DNA of 64,000 nucleotides from Bradyrhizobium sp. CCGE-LA001 (GTDB taxonomy: Bacteria; Pseudomonadota; Alphaproteobacteria; Rhizobiales; Xanthobacteraceae). Location: NCBI RefSeq assembly GCF_000296215.2, contig NZ_CP013949.1, positions 1,667,501-1,731,500 on the forward strand, given 5' to 3'. Position numbers and translations under genes: made by a program. This document shows positions 1 through 9,078 of the stretch, piece by piece (the stretch's first letter is position 1; the number at the start of each line of letters is the position of its first letter). The notes under the pieces are model-generated. The model had not been told where the DNA came from and did not search any database. It saw only the letters and a program-made list of their open reading frames with translations.

Positions 1-1
1 C

Positions 2-586
2 ATGAAAACCACATTGCTCCACCCCGAGAACTACACCCGCTCGCCTTGGAAGAATGGCGGCGGCATCTTCACCGACATCGCCGATGCCCATCGGGCAGGT
101 AGCCCGGTGAAGGATTGGGACAGCCTGCTCTGGCGGTTTGCCTCGACGCCGATCGTGTCGCCCGGTCCGTTCTCCTACATGCCAGGCATCGACCGCCTGC
201 AGATGGTCGTCGGCGGACGCGGGCTGGTGCTGAAATCGCCGGCGCAGGAGTTCGACGAACGTGAACCTTTTACGACGGTGCGCTTCACCGGCGAGATGGA
301 GATCGTCACCGCGCTCGAGGCCGGTCCGGTCGAGGTGGTGAATCTGATGGCGCGGCGCGGGGCGGCGGAGATCGCGCTCGAAGCGCTCCGGGAGCCCGGC
401 CAGCGACCGCTTGCCGCGGGTACGCATCTCGTCTACGCCGCGCGCGGCGATTGCCAGATCCGTCTTGGCAGCGAGGATTTTGCGATTCCCCGCGAAGGCA
501 CGCTGAAGGCCGAACTCACCGAGCCGTCGAAGCTTGCGCTCGTCGCGGGCCTGGCCGTGCTGGCCTCGATCCGCATCGTCGGCTAG
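2..586 (+). CDS. HutD/Ves family protein
   Basis: A 194-residue protein of the HutD/Ves family, small bicupin proteins found with histidine-utilisation genes or alone; a quality-control or ligand-binding role is usually proposed, not proven. Seen: the N-terminal WKNGGG motif near residues 16-21, a following acidic stretch, and a beta-rich body with no signal peptide or membrane segment. Length is normal for the family. The ATG sits at the window edge, so the ribosome-binding site is out of view. No hut genes lie beside it; the next gene starts about 100 bp downstream on the same strand and looks unrelated. Confidence 0.8.
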   Translation: MKTTLLHPENYTRSPWKNGGGIFTDIADAHRAGSPVKDWDSLLWRFASTPIVSPGPFSYMPGIDRLQMVVGGRGLVLKSPAQEFDEREPFTTVRFTGEMEIVTALEAGPVEVVNLMARRGAAEIALEALREPGQRPLAAGTHLVYAARGDCQIRLGSEDFAIPREGTLKAELTEPSKLALVAGLAVLASIRIVG

Positions 587-691
587 AAACCCCGCCAAAC
601 TGCGTACAAGCCCGGCAATCGGGCAGGTTGACGCGGCAACGCCGGAGCACGATATCTGCCCCGATGCAGACCGCCGCTCGAGAGGCAGGAC

Positions 692-1888
692 ATGAACGCG
701 CTATCAGACCATCCCGCCTCCGCTACGCCTGCCGATGGCGTGATCGACTGGCTGACCAATGGCACGCGCGACGAGCGCTTCATCGACAACATCTTCGCGC
801 AGATGTGCATCCGCCTCCAGCAGGCGGGCATCCCGCTCAAGCGGTCGACGCTTCACGTGATGATCCATCATCCGCAATGGCTGGGCGCCCGCATGATGTG
901 GTCCAACGGCAAGAGCGAGGCGGAGATCACGCTCGCCGACTATAATGTTCGCGAGCGGTCCGAATATATCGGCAGCGCCGCCAACGAGATCCATGACGGC
1001 GCCGACGAGGTGCGCGAAAAGCTCGAACAGGATTCCTCGCTGGGCCGCAAGCACGCCCTCTATGACGACATGCGGTCGCTGGGCATGACCGATTATGTGG
1101 CCTGGCCGATGTTCCACACGCTCGGCAAGCGCCACGTCGTGACCTTTGCCACTGACCGCCCCGGCGGTTTCGAGGATGCCCACATCGCCGGCCTGAAGAA
1201 GCTGCTGCCGGTGCTGGCGCTGGTCAGCGAAATCCGCATCAAGAACCGCCTGGCGCGTACGCTGCTCGAGACCTATGTCGGCTCCCATGCCGGCGAACTG
1301 ATCCTCGCCGGCGCCACAAGGCGCGGGACCGGTACGACGGTGCGCGCAGCGATCATGATCTGCGACCTCCGGGATTTCACCAAGATCTCCGACAATTGGC
1401 CGCGCGACGACGTCATCGATCTGCTCAACGACTATTTCGACGCGATGTCCGAGCCGATCGCGCGGCACGGCGGCGAGATCCTCAAATTCATCGGCGACGG
1501 CCTGCTTGCGATCTTCCCGCTGAGCCAGCCCAATGCCTGCGCCAATTTGCTCCATGCCGTGACCGAGGCGCGCCAGGCCATGGCAGCGCTGAACGAGCGT
1601 AACAACGGCACGGGCCGCGCGCCGCTCAATTACGGCATCGGCGTCCATGTCGGCGACGTCATGTACGGCAATATCGGATCGTCGAGCCGGCTCGACTTCA
1701 CCGTGATCGGCCCCGCCGTCAACATGGCCTCCCGCCTCGAGGCGCTGACCAAGACGATCGGCAAGAAGGTGCTGCTGTCGCGCGATTTCGCCGCGCTGGT
1801 GGAGAAGGAGTTCGCGCTGGACCATGTCGGCCGGCACGAGGTGCGCGGCTTCAGCGAGCCGATCGAGCTGTTTGCTTATCCGGGCTGA
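692..1888 (+). CDS. class III adenylate/guanylate cyclase
   Basis: A 398-residue class III nucleotide cyclase, predicted to make cAMP (or cGMP) in the cytoplasm. The catalytic domain covers about residues 215-398: MICDLRDFT supplies the first metal-binding Asp, FIGDGLLAIF the second, and GVHVGDVMYGNIG and the later NMASRLEAL segment are typical cyclase blocks. The first 210 residues form a soluble sensor-like region seen in many Bradyrhizobium cyclases; I cannot name its ligand. There are no transmembrane segments. The start ATG is preceded by an AGGCAGGAC-like ribosome-binding site. A long antisense open frame is a codon-bias shadow. Confidence 0.88.
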   Translation: MNALSDHPASATPADGVIDWLTNGTRDERFIDNIFAQMCIRLQQAGIPLKRSTLHVMIHHPQWLGARMMWSNGKSEAEITLADYNVRERSEYIGSAANEIHDGADEVREKLEQDSSLGRKHALYDDMRSLGMTDYVAWPMFHTLGKRHVVTFATDRPGGFEDAHIAGLKKLLPVLALVSEIRIKNRLARTLLETYVGSHAGELILAGATRRGTGTTVRAAIMICDLRDFTKISDNWPRDDVIDLLNDYFDAMSEPIARHGGEILKFIGDGLLAIFPLSQPNACANLLHAVTEARQAMAALNERNNGTGRAPLNYGIGVHVGDVMYGNIGSSSRLDFTVIGPAVNMASRLEALTKTIGKKVLLSRDFAALVEKEFALDHVGRHEVRGFSEPIELFAYPG

Positions 1889-1921
1889 GTAGCGGACGGC
1901 TGCCGAACGCGTCGCCGGGGT

Positions 1922-2215
1922 CTACTTGCTTTTCGTACCGGGGGCGTTCGGCTCGGCCTGCTGGCCGCCCTGGGTTTGCCTGGCGGGGTCGTTGTCGCCC
2001 GGCCGCATCGTCGACGATTTCGCCGGTGCGCTGGCGCCGCCGCTGTTGTTGTCCGAGGACGTATTGAGGCTGGAGGCTCCCGCGCCGGTCGTGGCGCCGG
2101 TCCCCGTGGAATTGATGCCCGATCCGGTCCTGGATGCTCCAGTGCCGCTTTGGGCAAATGCGGCGAGGGGCGAGCCGAGAGCCGCAATGAGCGCTGCGAG
2201 AACGAGTGCTTTCAT
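1922..2215 (-). CDS. small secreted Gly/Ser/Thr-rich hypothetical protein
   Basis: A 97-residue exported protein of unknown function. It opens with a clear Sec signal peptide (MKALVLAALIAALGSPLAAFA, cleavage likely after the AFA near residue 21) and continues as a low-complexity Gly/Ser/Thr/Ala-rich chain, GTGASRTGSGINSTGTGATT and onward, ending in a basic tail. Such periplasmic low-complexity proteins are common in Bradyrhizobium. It is convergent with the cyclase gene, leaving about 30 bp between the stops. The signal peptide supports the start. Confidence 0.65.
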   Translation of the reverse strand: MKALVLAALIAALGSPLAAFAQSGTGASRTGSGINSTGTGATTGAGASSLNTSSDNNSGGASAPAKSSTMRPGDNDPARQTQGGQQAEPNAPGTKSK

Positions 2216-2374
2216 GTCCGCTCCTGTGAATTGACGTCAGGCAGCCCCGGCTCTGGTCCGGGGGCTGGGTCGAGCCGGGGCCGCCATTGGCCGGAATTGT
2301 GGGACCCCGGCGCGGGGCAATGCGCGGGAATGCGGGGCGTTCCTATTCCCCGCTGATGACACAAGGTAGCGTCA

Positions 2375-2554
2375 CTACGCCGACCAGCGATCCTGCTCTT
2401 CCTGGTGAGCGTGCTCGTTCAGCCGGTCGGCGATCTCGTCCGCGATCTCTTCGGTCTCGGCCGAGGCCACCGGCTCGCCCTTGTGCGTCTTCAACTTGTC
2501 CTTGTCGGCTTCGATCGGGAAGTCGTCGGGCTTCAGTCCGGCTTCCTTGCTCAT
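2375..2554 (-). CDS. small acidic hypothetical protein
   Basis: A 59-residue hydrophilic protein without a recognised domain. The sequence is charged, with KPDDFPIEADKDKLKTHKGE followed by an acidic helix-like stretch ending HAHQEEQDRW. I chose the second ATG because GAGG lies 6-7 bases upstream of it; the first ATG has no such signal. It is one of three small minus-strand genes here (with the zinc-motif protein and the rhodanese) but the gaps make a single operon uncertain. Confidence 0.55.
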   Translation of the reverse strand: MSKEAGLKPDDFPIEADKDKLKTHKGEPVASAETEEIADEIADRLNEHAHQEEQDRWSA

Positions 2555-2640
2555 GGCGCGCCTCATGATGTCCTCGAACAGGACAACCCGCAGGACGGCC
2601 GATCGTTGCTACCAGGATGAAGCCGGATCGACGCAGTTTC

Positions 2641-2850
2641 TCAGGCGCCGCCAACTGCCCGGGTGACGGTCCCGCTGCCGCCGCAGGTGGCGCAGGGCGC
2701 GCCGTCGACGCGCCCCTTGCCGTGGCAGTCCGGGCAGACATCTTCGCCGGTGCCCGTGGTTCCCGGCGCGGCTTCGTCGCCGGGATTGAGCATGGGCTGC
2801 GTTCTCGCCGTCGTTGCGCCTTGCGCGTCTGACGTCTTGGTCCTGGTCAT
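2641..2850 (-). CDS. small DnaJ-type zinc-motif protein
   Basis: A 69-residue protein whose second half carries CPDCHGKGRVDGAPCATCGG, two CxxCxGxG-type repeats like those of the DnaJ central zinc finger. It probably binds one zinc ion with the four cysteines at about residues 39-60. There is no J domain, so this is not a DnaJ; stand-alone copies are often annotated as molecular chaperone DnaJ-like and their role is unknown. The start follows a strong GAGGAGG ribosome-binding site. The first 35 residues are low-complexity and rich in Thr and Gln. Confidence 0.65.
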   Translation of the reverse strand: MTRTKTSDAQGATTARTQPMLNPGDEAAPGTTGTGEDVCPDCHGKGRVDGAPCATCGGSGTVTRAVGGA

Positions 2851-2939
2851 CGGCACCTCCTCGAAAAGACCGCAACGCCGCCCGCCGCAGGAAGTGCCTA
2901 AGATGCCGCCGCAAAACGCAACCTCATCCTGAGGGCCGG

Positions 2940-3308
2940 CTACTTCTCGACGGCGCCCGACCAATCCTTGAAGCCGCCGACATTATAGACGTTCTCGTAG
3001 CCCATATCCTTCAGGAGCTTGCCGGCCAGCGCCGACCTGCCGCCGGACGCACAATAGAGAATGACGGTCTTGCTCTTGTCGAACGCCTTGTCGTGATAGG
3101 GAGATTCCGGATCGGCGCGGAACTCCAGCATGCCGCGCGAGACGTGCACGGCGCCCGCGATCTTGCCGCTTGCGGCGACTTCCGGCGCATCGCGAACGTC
3201 CACGACCAGCGTGTTGCCGTTCTTGATCATCTCGGCCGCCTGGTCAGAACTGATCTTGGGGACTGCCGCGTTCGCAGCTTCCAGCATTTGCTTGACGCTT
3301 ATTGCCAT
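2940..3308 (-). CDS. rhodanese-like sulfurtransferase
   Basis: A 122-residue single-domain rhodanese, predicted to carry a persulfide on its active-site cysteine and pass sulfur to a thiophilic acceptor in the cytoplasm. Seen: VVDVRDAPEVAASGKIAGA at about residues 35-53 (the substrate-entry DVRD motif) and the catalytic loop CASGGR with Cys near residue 86. Length equals a single rhodanese domain. The ATG is preceded by AGGGAGAGA. It reads away from the next plus-strand gene. The natural substrate cannot be told from sequence. Confidence 0.85.
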   Translation of the reverse strand: MAISVKQMLEAANAAVPKISSDQAAEMIKNGNTLVVDVRDAPEVAASGKIAGAVHVSRGMLEFRADPESPYHDKAFDKSKTVILYCASGGRSALAGKLLKDMGYENVYNVGGFKDWSGAVEK

Positions 3309-3538
3309 TTCTCTCTCCCTTGCCGTCCCCCGCCTGACGATAGCACATGGATCTCAACCGTGCCTGCTCCAGTCGATGGATGCTCACGCGCGGCGTTTTG
3401 TCGGCTTGTTCGCGGCATCGGGCCGCGTCGTGCGGATGGGCAAATGCAGGCGCCTTGTTGAAAGATATCGCCGCGCGGGACGCGTAGGGTGGTGTCGTCG
3501 GCGGCTCGGACCAATGCCGCTGCCCCAGCGAGGATGCC

Positions 3539-3766
3539 ATGACGCAGATGTCACGACGAGGCCAGCAATATATGGAAACGGCGCAGAGCCTGCTGCGCGC
3601 TGCGATGAGCATGACCGACGAGGTGGTTGCGACGCGGCTGAAGCTGCTGGCCGACGACTATCAGCGCCGCGCCGAGAAGGCTTCGAGCGCCGATGCCGAG
3701 AGGTCCGTGGCGCGCACGGCCGCCAGGACCGAACATGATTGGTCGGAGGGCGGCTTTGCGGGTTAG
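3539..3766 (+). CDS. small helical hypothetical protein
   Basis: A 75-residue soluble protein with no named domain. It is predicted to be helical, with Met- and Arg-rich segments (MSRRGQQYMETAQSLLRAAM, then LLADDYQRRAEKASS). GC3 is high, as in neighbouring genes, and the paralog-like pattern of short helical proteins is common in Bradyrhizobium. A GAGG sequence lies just upstream of the ATG. The function is unknown. Confidence 0.55.
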   Translation: MTQMSRRGQQYMETAQSLLRAAMSMTDEVVATRLKLLADDYQRRAEKASSADAERSVARTAARTEHDWSEGGFAG

Positions 3767-3841
3767 CCGCCCGGTTGCCAACGCGGGGTTGTGCGATTAC
3801 GCTTTGCGGACGCTACGCCAACGGTCTTCCGTCGCACGTTC

Positions 3842-4639
3842 ATGCCGAAATTCCTTCGCATCGGTGTCCATCAATCGAACGTCTCCGGGTACACGTCGAA
3901 GGCCTGGTGCGTCAGGCGCACCGGCTCGACCATCTTCCTGAAATGGGGCGCCGTGGAGGTGCAGGGCACCGGCGCCGCGCGCAAGGTCTACTGGTCGCGT
4001 CTGCCGCAGGAGAAGACGATCCGCTGCCGCACCGCGCAGCGCGCGCAGGACTATGCCAAGGCCGCGATCGCGCGGCGCCGCAGCCATCGCTACGAGCCGC
4101 TAACGGGAGCCATCGTGCTGCGCCGCCGCCCCGCCGCGCGCGGACCCGAGCTCAAGCAGGCGCTCGCCACCATCCTGATCGTCGACATCGTCGGCTCCAC
4201 CGCTAAGGCGGCAAAGCTCGGCGATGCGCGCTGGACCAAAGTGATGGGCCATTACTACGCCGCGGTCCGTAAAGAACTGAAGACATGCGGCGGCAAGGAG
4301 GTCGTGACCACCGGCGATGGCGTGCTCGCGACCTTCAGGAAACCCGCCGCTGCCATCTCCTGCGCGGCCGCGATCCAGAAGGCCGTGCGCACGCTCGGCC
4401 TCGAGATCCGGGTCGGCCTGCACGCGGGCGAATACACCATCAGCGGCGGCGAGATGGTCGGGCTCGCCTTCCACATCTGCACCCGCGTTGCCGCCAAGGC
4501 GCGTGCCGGCGATGTGCTGGTGTCGAGCGCGGTGAAGGAGCTGATGACGGCTCAGGCGGCGGTGAGCCTGAAGGATCACGGCATGCACCGGCTGAAGGGT
4601 GTGCCGGAACGGTGGAGGCTGTGGCGGGTGGTGGGCTGA
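3842..4639 (+). CDS. adenylate/guanylate cyclase with N-terminal WGR-like domain
   Basis: A 265-residue protein with an unusual layout. Residues 1-80 resemble a WGR domain (TGSTIFLKWGAVEVQGTG, then an A-rich helix RAQDYAKAAIARRR), a fold otherwise seen in nucleic-acid-linked proteins. Residues 105-265 form a compact class III cyclase domain: ILIVDIVGST gives the first metal Asp, VVTTGDGVLATF the second, and GLHAGEYTISGGEMVGLA follows. I chose this ATG because the WGR-like region begins immediately; the frame extends upstream without support. It is the second cyclase in 4 kb but not a paralog of the first outside the catalytic core. Confidence 0.72.
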   Translation: MPKFLRIGVHQSNVSGYTSKAWCVRRTGSTIFLKWGAVEVQGTGAARKVYWSRLPQEKTIRCRTAQRAQDYAKAAIARRRSHRYEPLTGAIVLRRRPAARGPELKQALATILIVDIVGSTAKAAKLGDARWTKVMGHYYAAVRKELKTCGGKEVVTTGDGVLATFRKPAAAISCAAAIQKAVRTLGLEIRVGLHAGEYTISGGEMVGLAFHICTRVAAKARAGDVLVSSAVKELMTAQAAVSLKDHGMHRLKGVPERWRLWRVVG

Positions 4640-4676
4640 GGGATCCCAACAGCTGCCGCGAGGGCTGTGCCCAGCT

Positions 4677-5297
4677 TCAAGTTTCCGCTTTGATGCTGGC
4701 GAAACAGTCCCGTAAGTAAGCGGCGAACGGGCGCCTTCCCTCGTCCTGGCTCCAATTGTCGATCGCAAGGCGAAAGGCACCGGCGGACATCATCGCAACG
4801 ATGCGCAAGGCCGGGCGCCGCTTCGGCTGCGGCCACATCGCGCAGAGCGCGTCGAACACCGCCTGCTCCTGCTGCGCATATTTCGTGGCCTTACGGGCCT
4901 GCAGCATCTCATTGGCGCGGATGAAGCGATCGATCGCCATCATCTGCTTGCGGGCCTCGGCGTTCTCGTAGGATGCGGTGAGCTTCACCAGCGCGTTTTT
5001 CACCGCTTCAAGCGGCGTCTGCTTGGTTGATTGCTCCAGAATGGCGAGCCGTATGGTTTCGGCAAGGCCGCCTTGCCAGGCCAGGATGATGTCTTCCTTA
5101 GACTTGAAATGATAGAAGAAGGTCCGGCGCGATATTCCGGCTTCCTCGGCGATGGCGTCGAGCGTCGTCGCCTCATAGCCGTTGCGAAGGAACAGCCTCA
5201 GCCCGGTGTCGGCAATGCGACGCAACGTCTCGCGGCGCTTTTGCTCCCTCAATCCTTCCTTTTTCGGAGATGCGTCCTCTCCGGCTTGTTTCGACAC
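4677..5297 (-). CDS. TetR/AcrR family transcriptional regulator
   Basis: A 206-residue TetR-family repressor. The helix-turn-helix lies at about residues 20-65, with the family signature TLDAIAEEAGISRRTFFYHF. The C-terminal three-quarters is the variable helical ligand-binding domain, so the inducer cannot be predicted. It is convergent with the cyclase gene and divergent from a weakly supported hypothetical gene; the 120-bp divergent gap is a likely operator region. Confidence 0.88.
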   Translation of the reverse strand: MSKQAGEDASPKKEGLREQKRRETLRRIADTGLRLFLRNGYEATTLDAIAEEAGISRRTFFYHFKSKEDIILAWQGGLAETIRLAILEQSTKQTPLEAVKNALVKLTASYENAEARKQMMAIDRFIRANEMLQARKATKYAQQEQAVFDALCAMWPQPKRRPALRIVAMMSAGAFRLAIDNWSQDEGRRPFAAYLRDCFASIKAET

Positions 5298-5419
5298 GAA
5301 ACGGCCTCATTCAAACTTACACTCAGTGCGATAAATATTCGCATCAAGTGCGAAGTTACTGCATGTGTGGCCGCGCGGCAAGGCTCGGCCGATCAGGCGC
5401 GTCTAAACCAGACGAAGGG

Positions 5420-6010
5420 ATGACGATGACTCATCGCGACAATGCGATGCACCGGCCCCGGCGTGCAACCGGCAGGCCTCATTGGCGCTTGCGAACGGCG
5501 CCCGGCGTGCGTGCCGTGCGGCCAGCTCATCCCGTCGCGCATCGCCACGCCGGCATCGTGCAAGCCTCCCCCAGAGAGCATGAAGAGCGCCGATTCATCG
5601 CGCGCAGCCTCGCCCGCGCGGGCAAGGCGTTGCGATCGCCATATCTCGGCAACATCGGCGTCCTCATTCTGCTGTGCGTCATGTCGTTCCATCCCTGCTT
5701 CGATCTGGCGAAGATTGTGTCGAACAGTGTCCTGTGCCTCGGTGCGAAGGCGGCGTTCGCAGCGACGGTCAATCTCGTGGTGAACGACTGGACCCCGACC
5801 ATCCAGGCCTTCCTCGCCGGGCGCCTTCTGCGCTGGATCGGTCTCAGCCTGCTGGTCGCACTGCTTCCTGCGCTGACTGTCGTTCGCGCCGGCATGCGGG
5901 CGAAGCTGCGGGCCTTGGCCGGCCTCACGTTGGCGCGGCTGCGAGGCGCCTCCAATACGTCGTTGCGGCTCGTGAGGAGGCAGCGGCCCGAAACCGTCGG
6001 CGGGCGATGA
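5420..6010 (+). CDS. hypothetical protein, possibly membrane-associated
   Basis: A 196-residue open frame with good GC3 but no recognised domain. The first 75 residues are basic and His/Arg/Pro-rich; residues 85-125 contain hydrophobic stretches (NIGVLILLCVMSFHPCF and LGAKAAFAATVNLVV) and another follows near residues 145-160. The basic low-complexity ends make it a doubtful gene. The chosen ATG follows GAAGGG. It lies divergent to the TetR gene, so it could be the TetR target, which is inference only. Confidence 0.4.
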   Translation: MTMTHRDNAMHRPRRATGRPHWRLRTAPGVRAVRPAHPVAHRHAGIVQASPREHEERRFIARSLARAGKALRSPYLGNIGVLILLCVMSFHPCFDLAKIVSNSVLCLGAKAAFAATVNLVVNDWTPTIQAFLAGRLLRWIGLSLLVALLPALTVVRAGMRAKLRALAGLTLARLRGASNTSLRLVRRQRPETVGGR

Positions 6011-6056
6011 CGTTGAGCAAATGGTCGCTTAGCAGGACGTAGCCGAGGACTCCAAC

Positions 6057-6551
6057 ATGAACCGTCGACATCTGGTGCTGATCACCTTGGGAGTTTGCCT
6101 GATGAGTGCTCCAGTCAACGCAACGCCGCCGAACAAGGTGCTCGGTACCTGGAGAATGGTCTCCGCCCAGATCGATCCCGACGGAAAGAACCTGCCGGCC
6201 TATGGCGCGCGGCCGAACGGGATGCTGACCTTCACGCCGGACATGCACTTCATCGAGGTGCTGACCGATGCGGACATCCCGCGCTTTGCCTCCAACGCGC
6301 GGGGCGAGGGCACGGATGCGGAAAACCGCGCCGCCATGGCCGGCAGCATCGGCTTCTTCGGGACTTACACGGTGGATGAGAACGGCGAGTTCAGCGGCAA
6401 CAAGGTCGAAGGCTGCACCTTCCCGAACTGGATCGGCAGCGTCCGGACGCGGCAGGACTTGCGTCTGGTGGTCGACGGCGACACCATGACCGAGAATTTC
6501 CAACGCCCTGACGGCACCAAGATCCGCATCACGTTTGAGCGGGTCCGCTGA
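6057..6551 (+). CDS. secreted lipocalin-like domain protein
   Basis: A 164-residue protein with a signal peptide (residues 1-22, ending SAPVNA) followed by a lipocalin-like beta-barrel domain. Seen: the GTWRMVSAQIDPDGKN opening strand with its conserved Gly-Thr-Trp, then PNGMLTFTPDMHF and a C-terminal strand KIRITFERV. Proteins of this family are exported and thought to bind small hydrophobic ligands; no ligand can be inferred. Length matches the family. Confidence 0.75.
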   Translation: MNRRHLVLITLGVCLMSAPVNATPPNKVLGTWRMVSAQIDPDGKNLPAYGARPNGMLTFTPDMHFIEVLTDADIPRFASNARGEGTDAENRAAMAGSIGFFGTYTVDENGEFSGNKVEGCTFPNWIGSVRTRQDLRLVVDGDTMTENFQRPDGTKIRITFERVR

Positions 6552-6673
6552 CGAACAGGGCGCTGTCCACTCCGCACCCTCGCCGGGGCGGAGACTGTAT
6601 CGAGGTGGAAAGGTGAGCGCATTGCGTGTTCTGCGGTTGTCGCGCCAATGACTGGCCGGACATCGAGACAGTG

Positions 6674-7627
6674 TCAGCGCGATAGGCGTGAAGGGGCATG
6701 CGCAGTGTCTATCCATTCGATCCCAGGTGCCTGCGTTTGACGCAAGATGGTTTCGACAAACGGGGCGAGCAGATCTCGCACCGCTTCAGCTGCGTTGGTC
6801 AAAGGGAAATTGCCGGACGAGATCATGGAACAGGTCAGATAAACAGGTGGCTCGATCGCCTCCGGCGCGCCGAGGTCGTCGCCTGACATGTCGGAAAGAT
6901 CGCCCTTGGGCAGTACCGAGCCGCCGACGCCCGCCCGCACAGCGCTAATGATGTTTGCCACGACGTCGGCTTCCATCACCACGTTCGGCGAGAGCTTGGC
7001 TGTTGCAAACGCACGGTCGAGCGCGGTGCGCGTCATGTTCGGGGAAGGTGGTAGGATGAGCGGCAGCAATGCGAGATCGACGAGTTGCACCGGCTTGCCT
7101 TTCGACGCCGCGCGATGGCGAACCAGAAATAGCCGCTGCCTGAACAGCGGTGTACGTGCAACCGTCGGAGCGAATTCGTCCTCCAGCACAAGGCCAAGGT
7201 CGAGTTCATGCTCGATCACGCGCCGCTGGATCGTTGGGCTGTCGGAAACCGCCATCTTGAGCACGACGTCGGGAAGGGACTCCTTGCATTTCTCCATGAA
7301 TGCCATGGGCGCGGTCGTCAGGAGGGTCGACGACATCCCGAGCCGCACGATCCCCTTCGCCTGTCCTGTGCCGGATCGCACGATGCCCGGAAGCTGCTGC
7401 AGCCGTCGCAAAATGGAGGATGCCTCTCGATAGAGTACCTCGCCGGCGGCGGTCGGGCGAACGCCGCGCGCGCTACGCAGGAGCAGGCCCACGCCGAGCT
7501 GCTCCTCGAGTTGTGCGATCTGCTGGCTGAGCGCCGGCTGCGCGACGTGGATCGTGGATGCTGCCCGTGAGAAGCTGCCTGCATCTACCACGCTGACGAA
7601 GTAATGCAGATGACGGTACTGCATCAT
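6674..7627 (-). CDS. LysR-family transcriptional regulator (downstream copy)
   Basis: A 317-residue LysR regulator. The winged helix-turn-helix is at residues 1-62 (SFSRAASTIHVAQPALSQQI), followed by the co-inducer domain. The first ATG of the ATGATG start overlaps the stop of the upstream LysR gene by 4 bp, which ties translation of the two together. It shares the N-terminal HTH and the motif PPVYLTCSMISSGNFPLT with its neighbour, so the two are paralogs. LysR proteins of this subgroup often control aromatic-acid genes, but no catabolic gene is adjacent. Confidence 0.88.
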   Translation of the reverse strand: MMQYRHLHYFVSVVDAGSFSRAASTIHVAQPALSQQIAQLEEQLGVGLLLRSARGVRPTAAGEVLYREASSILRRLQQLPGIVRSGTGQAKGIVRLGMSSTLLTTAPMAFMEKCKESLPDVVLKMAVSDSPTIQRRVIEHELDLGLVLEDEFAPTVARTPLFRQRLFLVRHRAASKGKPVQLVDLALLPLILPPSPNMTRTALDRAFATAKLSPNVVMEADVVANIISAVRAGVGGSVLPKGDLSDMSGDDLGAPEAIEPPVYLTCSMISSGNFPLTNAAEAVRDLLAPFVETILRQTQAPGIEWIDTAHAPSRLSR

Positions 7628-8547
7628 GCGATGAGGTCCGCGCCGGGCCGCGTGTTCGCGGCGATCTGGTCTTTCATGAAGCGGATCAGGACGTTCTTCA
7701 CGGCTTCGCCGGCGTGCGTAAGCGGGAAATCGCCGGATGAAACGAGCGAGCATGTGAGAAATATCGGCGGCTCGATGAGCAGCGGTTCGGCGAACGCACC
7801 CGGATAGACGTTCTCGAACGTGCCTGCGTTGAAGATCGAACTTCCAACCCCCGAGCGTACCGCGGAAAGCTCGCTCAGCGCTGCATCCGTCTCGGCGACG
7901 ATGTTTGGGGTCAGCCTTGCCTCCGCAAAAGCGCGGTCGATGACGATGCGCCGGTGCTTGGGGAGTGGCGGGAGCACGAGCGGCAATCTCGCAACCTGCT
8001 CGAGGGGAATCGTGCCGCGGTATTCGGTCAGCTGCTTACCTGTCACCAGGTAGAGACGTTGCCGATAAAGCGGATAGCGCGAGAAGTTCGGCACGAAGTG
8101 ATCTTCGAACACGACGGCCAGGTCGAGCATCTGCGCCTCGATACGGGCTTGAAGGACGTCGCTGTCGCCGTCCGAGAATTTCAGGGTCACTTTTGGGAGG
8201 GCTTCGCGGCATGCCGCCACGGCGGGACCGGCAAGGGCGCCAGCGATCGCCACCGTCATTCCGAAGTTGACGATACCCTCGACATCGCCGGTGCTCGACC
8301 GCACAATTCCGGGAAGCTGCTCGAGTTGGCGCAGGATTTCCGTGGCCTCGCAAAACACGATCTCGCCGGCGGCTGTGGGCCGCACGCCGCGCGAGCTTCG
8401 TTCGAGCAGGACGATGCCGAGACGCTCTTCGAGCTCGCCGATCTGCTGACTGAGCGCAGGTTGCGCAACATGAATCTCCGCGGCGGCGCGCGAGAAGCTG
8501 CCGGCTTCGACCACCTTCACGAAATAGCGCAGATGACGAAACTGCAT
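7624..8547 (-). CDS. LysR-family transcriptional regulator (upstream copy)
   Basis: A 307-residue LysR regulator and the first gene of a two-LysR unit. The HTH (SFSRAAAEIHVAQPALSQQI) is at residues 15-40 and the effector domain ends with PPIFLTCSLVSSGDFPLTHA, almost the same as in its neighbour. I chose the internal ATG because the MQFRHLRYFV opening is the normal LysR start; the frame continues upstream without similarity to LysR. No divergent target gene is visible within 530 bp. Confidence 0.88.
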   Translation of the reverse strand: MQFRHLRYFVKVVEAGSFSRAAAEIHVAQPALSQQIGELEERLGIVLLERSSRGVRPTAAGEIVFCEATEILRQLEQLPGIVRSSTGDVEGIVNFGMTVAIAGALAGPAVAACREALPKVTLKFSDGDSDVLQARIEAQMLDLAVVFEDHFVPNFSRYPLYRQRLYLVTGKQLTEYRGTIPLEQVARLPLVLPPLPKHRRIVIDRAFAEARLTPNIVAETDAALSELSAVRSGVGSSIFNAGTFENVYPGAFAEPLLIEPPIFLTCSLVSSGDFPLTHAGEAVKNVLIRFMKDQIAANTRPGADLIA

Positions 8548-9078
8548 GACCGCGTGCCGCCCCGACCGCTTTCCCGGCTGGCGCGTGCCGTTCCCTCCGA
8601 CCGCGGAGCCGTCAGTTTGCACTATTACACGCAGCAGGCGAGCCGGCACCTGCAAAGTTGTCGCGATGATCCAAGGGGTTGCGCGTAGGTTGCCGCGACG
8701 GGGCGCCGGTCCGGCACTCTGCCAGCTGCGCATGCAGTGCGGCGGACTTTGTCGATCGAAGCCCTGAAAGGTTCAATCGGCCGGAATCACGAACGCTTGT
8801 CGGCCTGATCGGCCATATCAGCCGCCGATACCTCTATATCGAGGCCATATTTGTTTTTGATCGAGGTCTGGATCATTGATCCGCCCGCGCTGGCAACGAT
8901 CCGTCCGGACTGCTCCGCCGTCCCGATCGGTGCCGCGGCGCTTTGCAGAAGCATCCTCGTTCAAGAGCCGCCGAACAGTCGGTCTCTCACAATAGTTCAA
9001 CGGTTTGCCGCGACGAAGCGGCAATCCGCGATTCTTTCATTTCATCAACCCTCACATGAGCAAAAAAGGAGAATTCTC
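8548..9078. other. 531-bp intergenic region
   Basis: No gene is supported here. The left part probably contains the promoter of the LysR pair. The right part precedes the GCG_CRPN gene, whose ribosome-binding site AAAGGAGAA lies at its end. I see no strong inverted repeat, no tRNA and no coding frame with credible composition. Confidence 0.5.

Noticed and set aside
704..1837. 377-codon open frame antisense to the cyclase
   Set aside because: It mirrors a well-supported cyclase gene and has the His/Asp/Arg-rich composition of GC-rich antisense frames.
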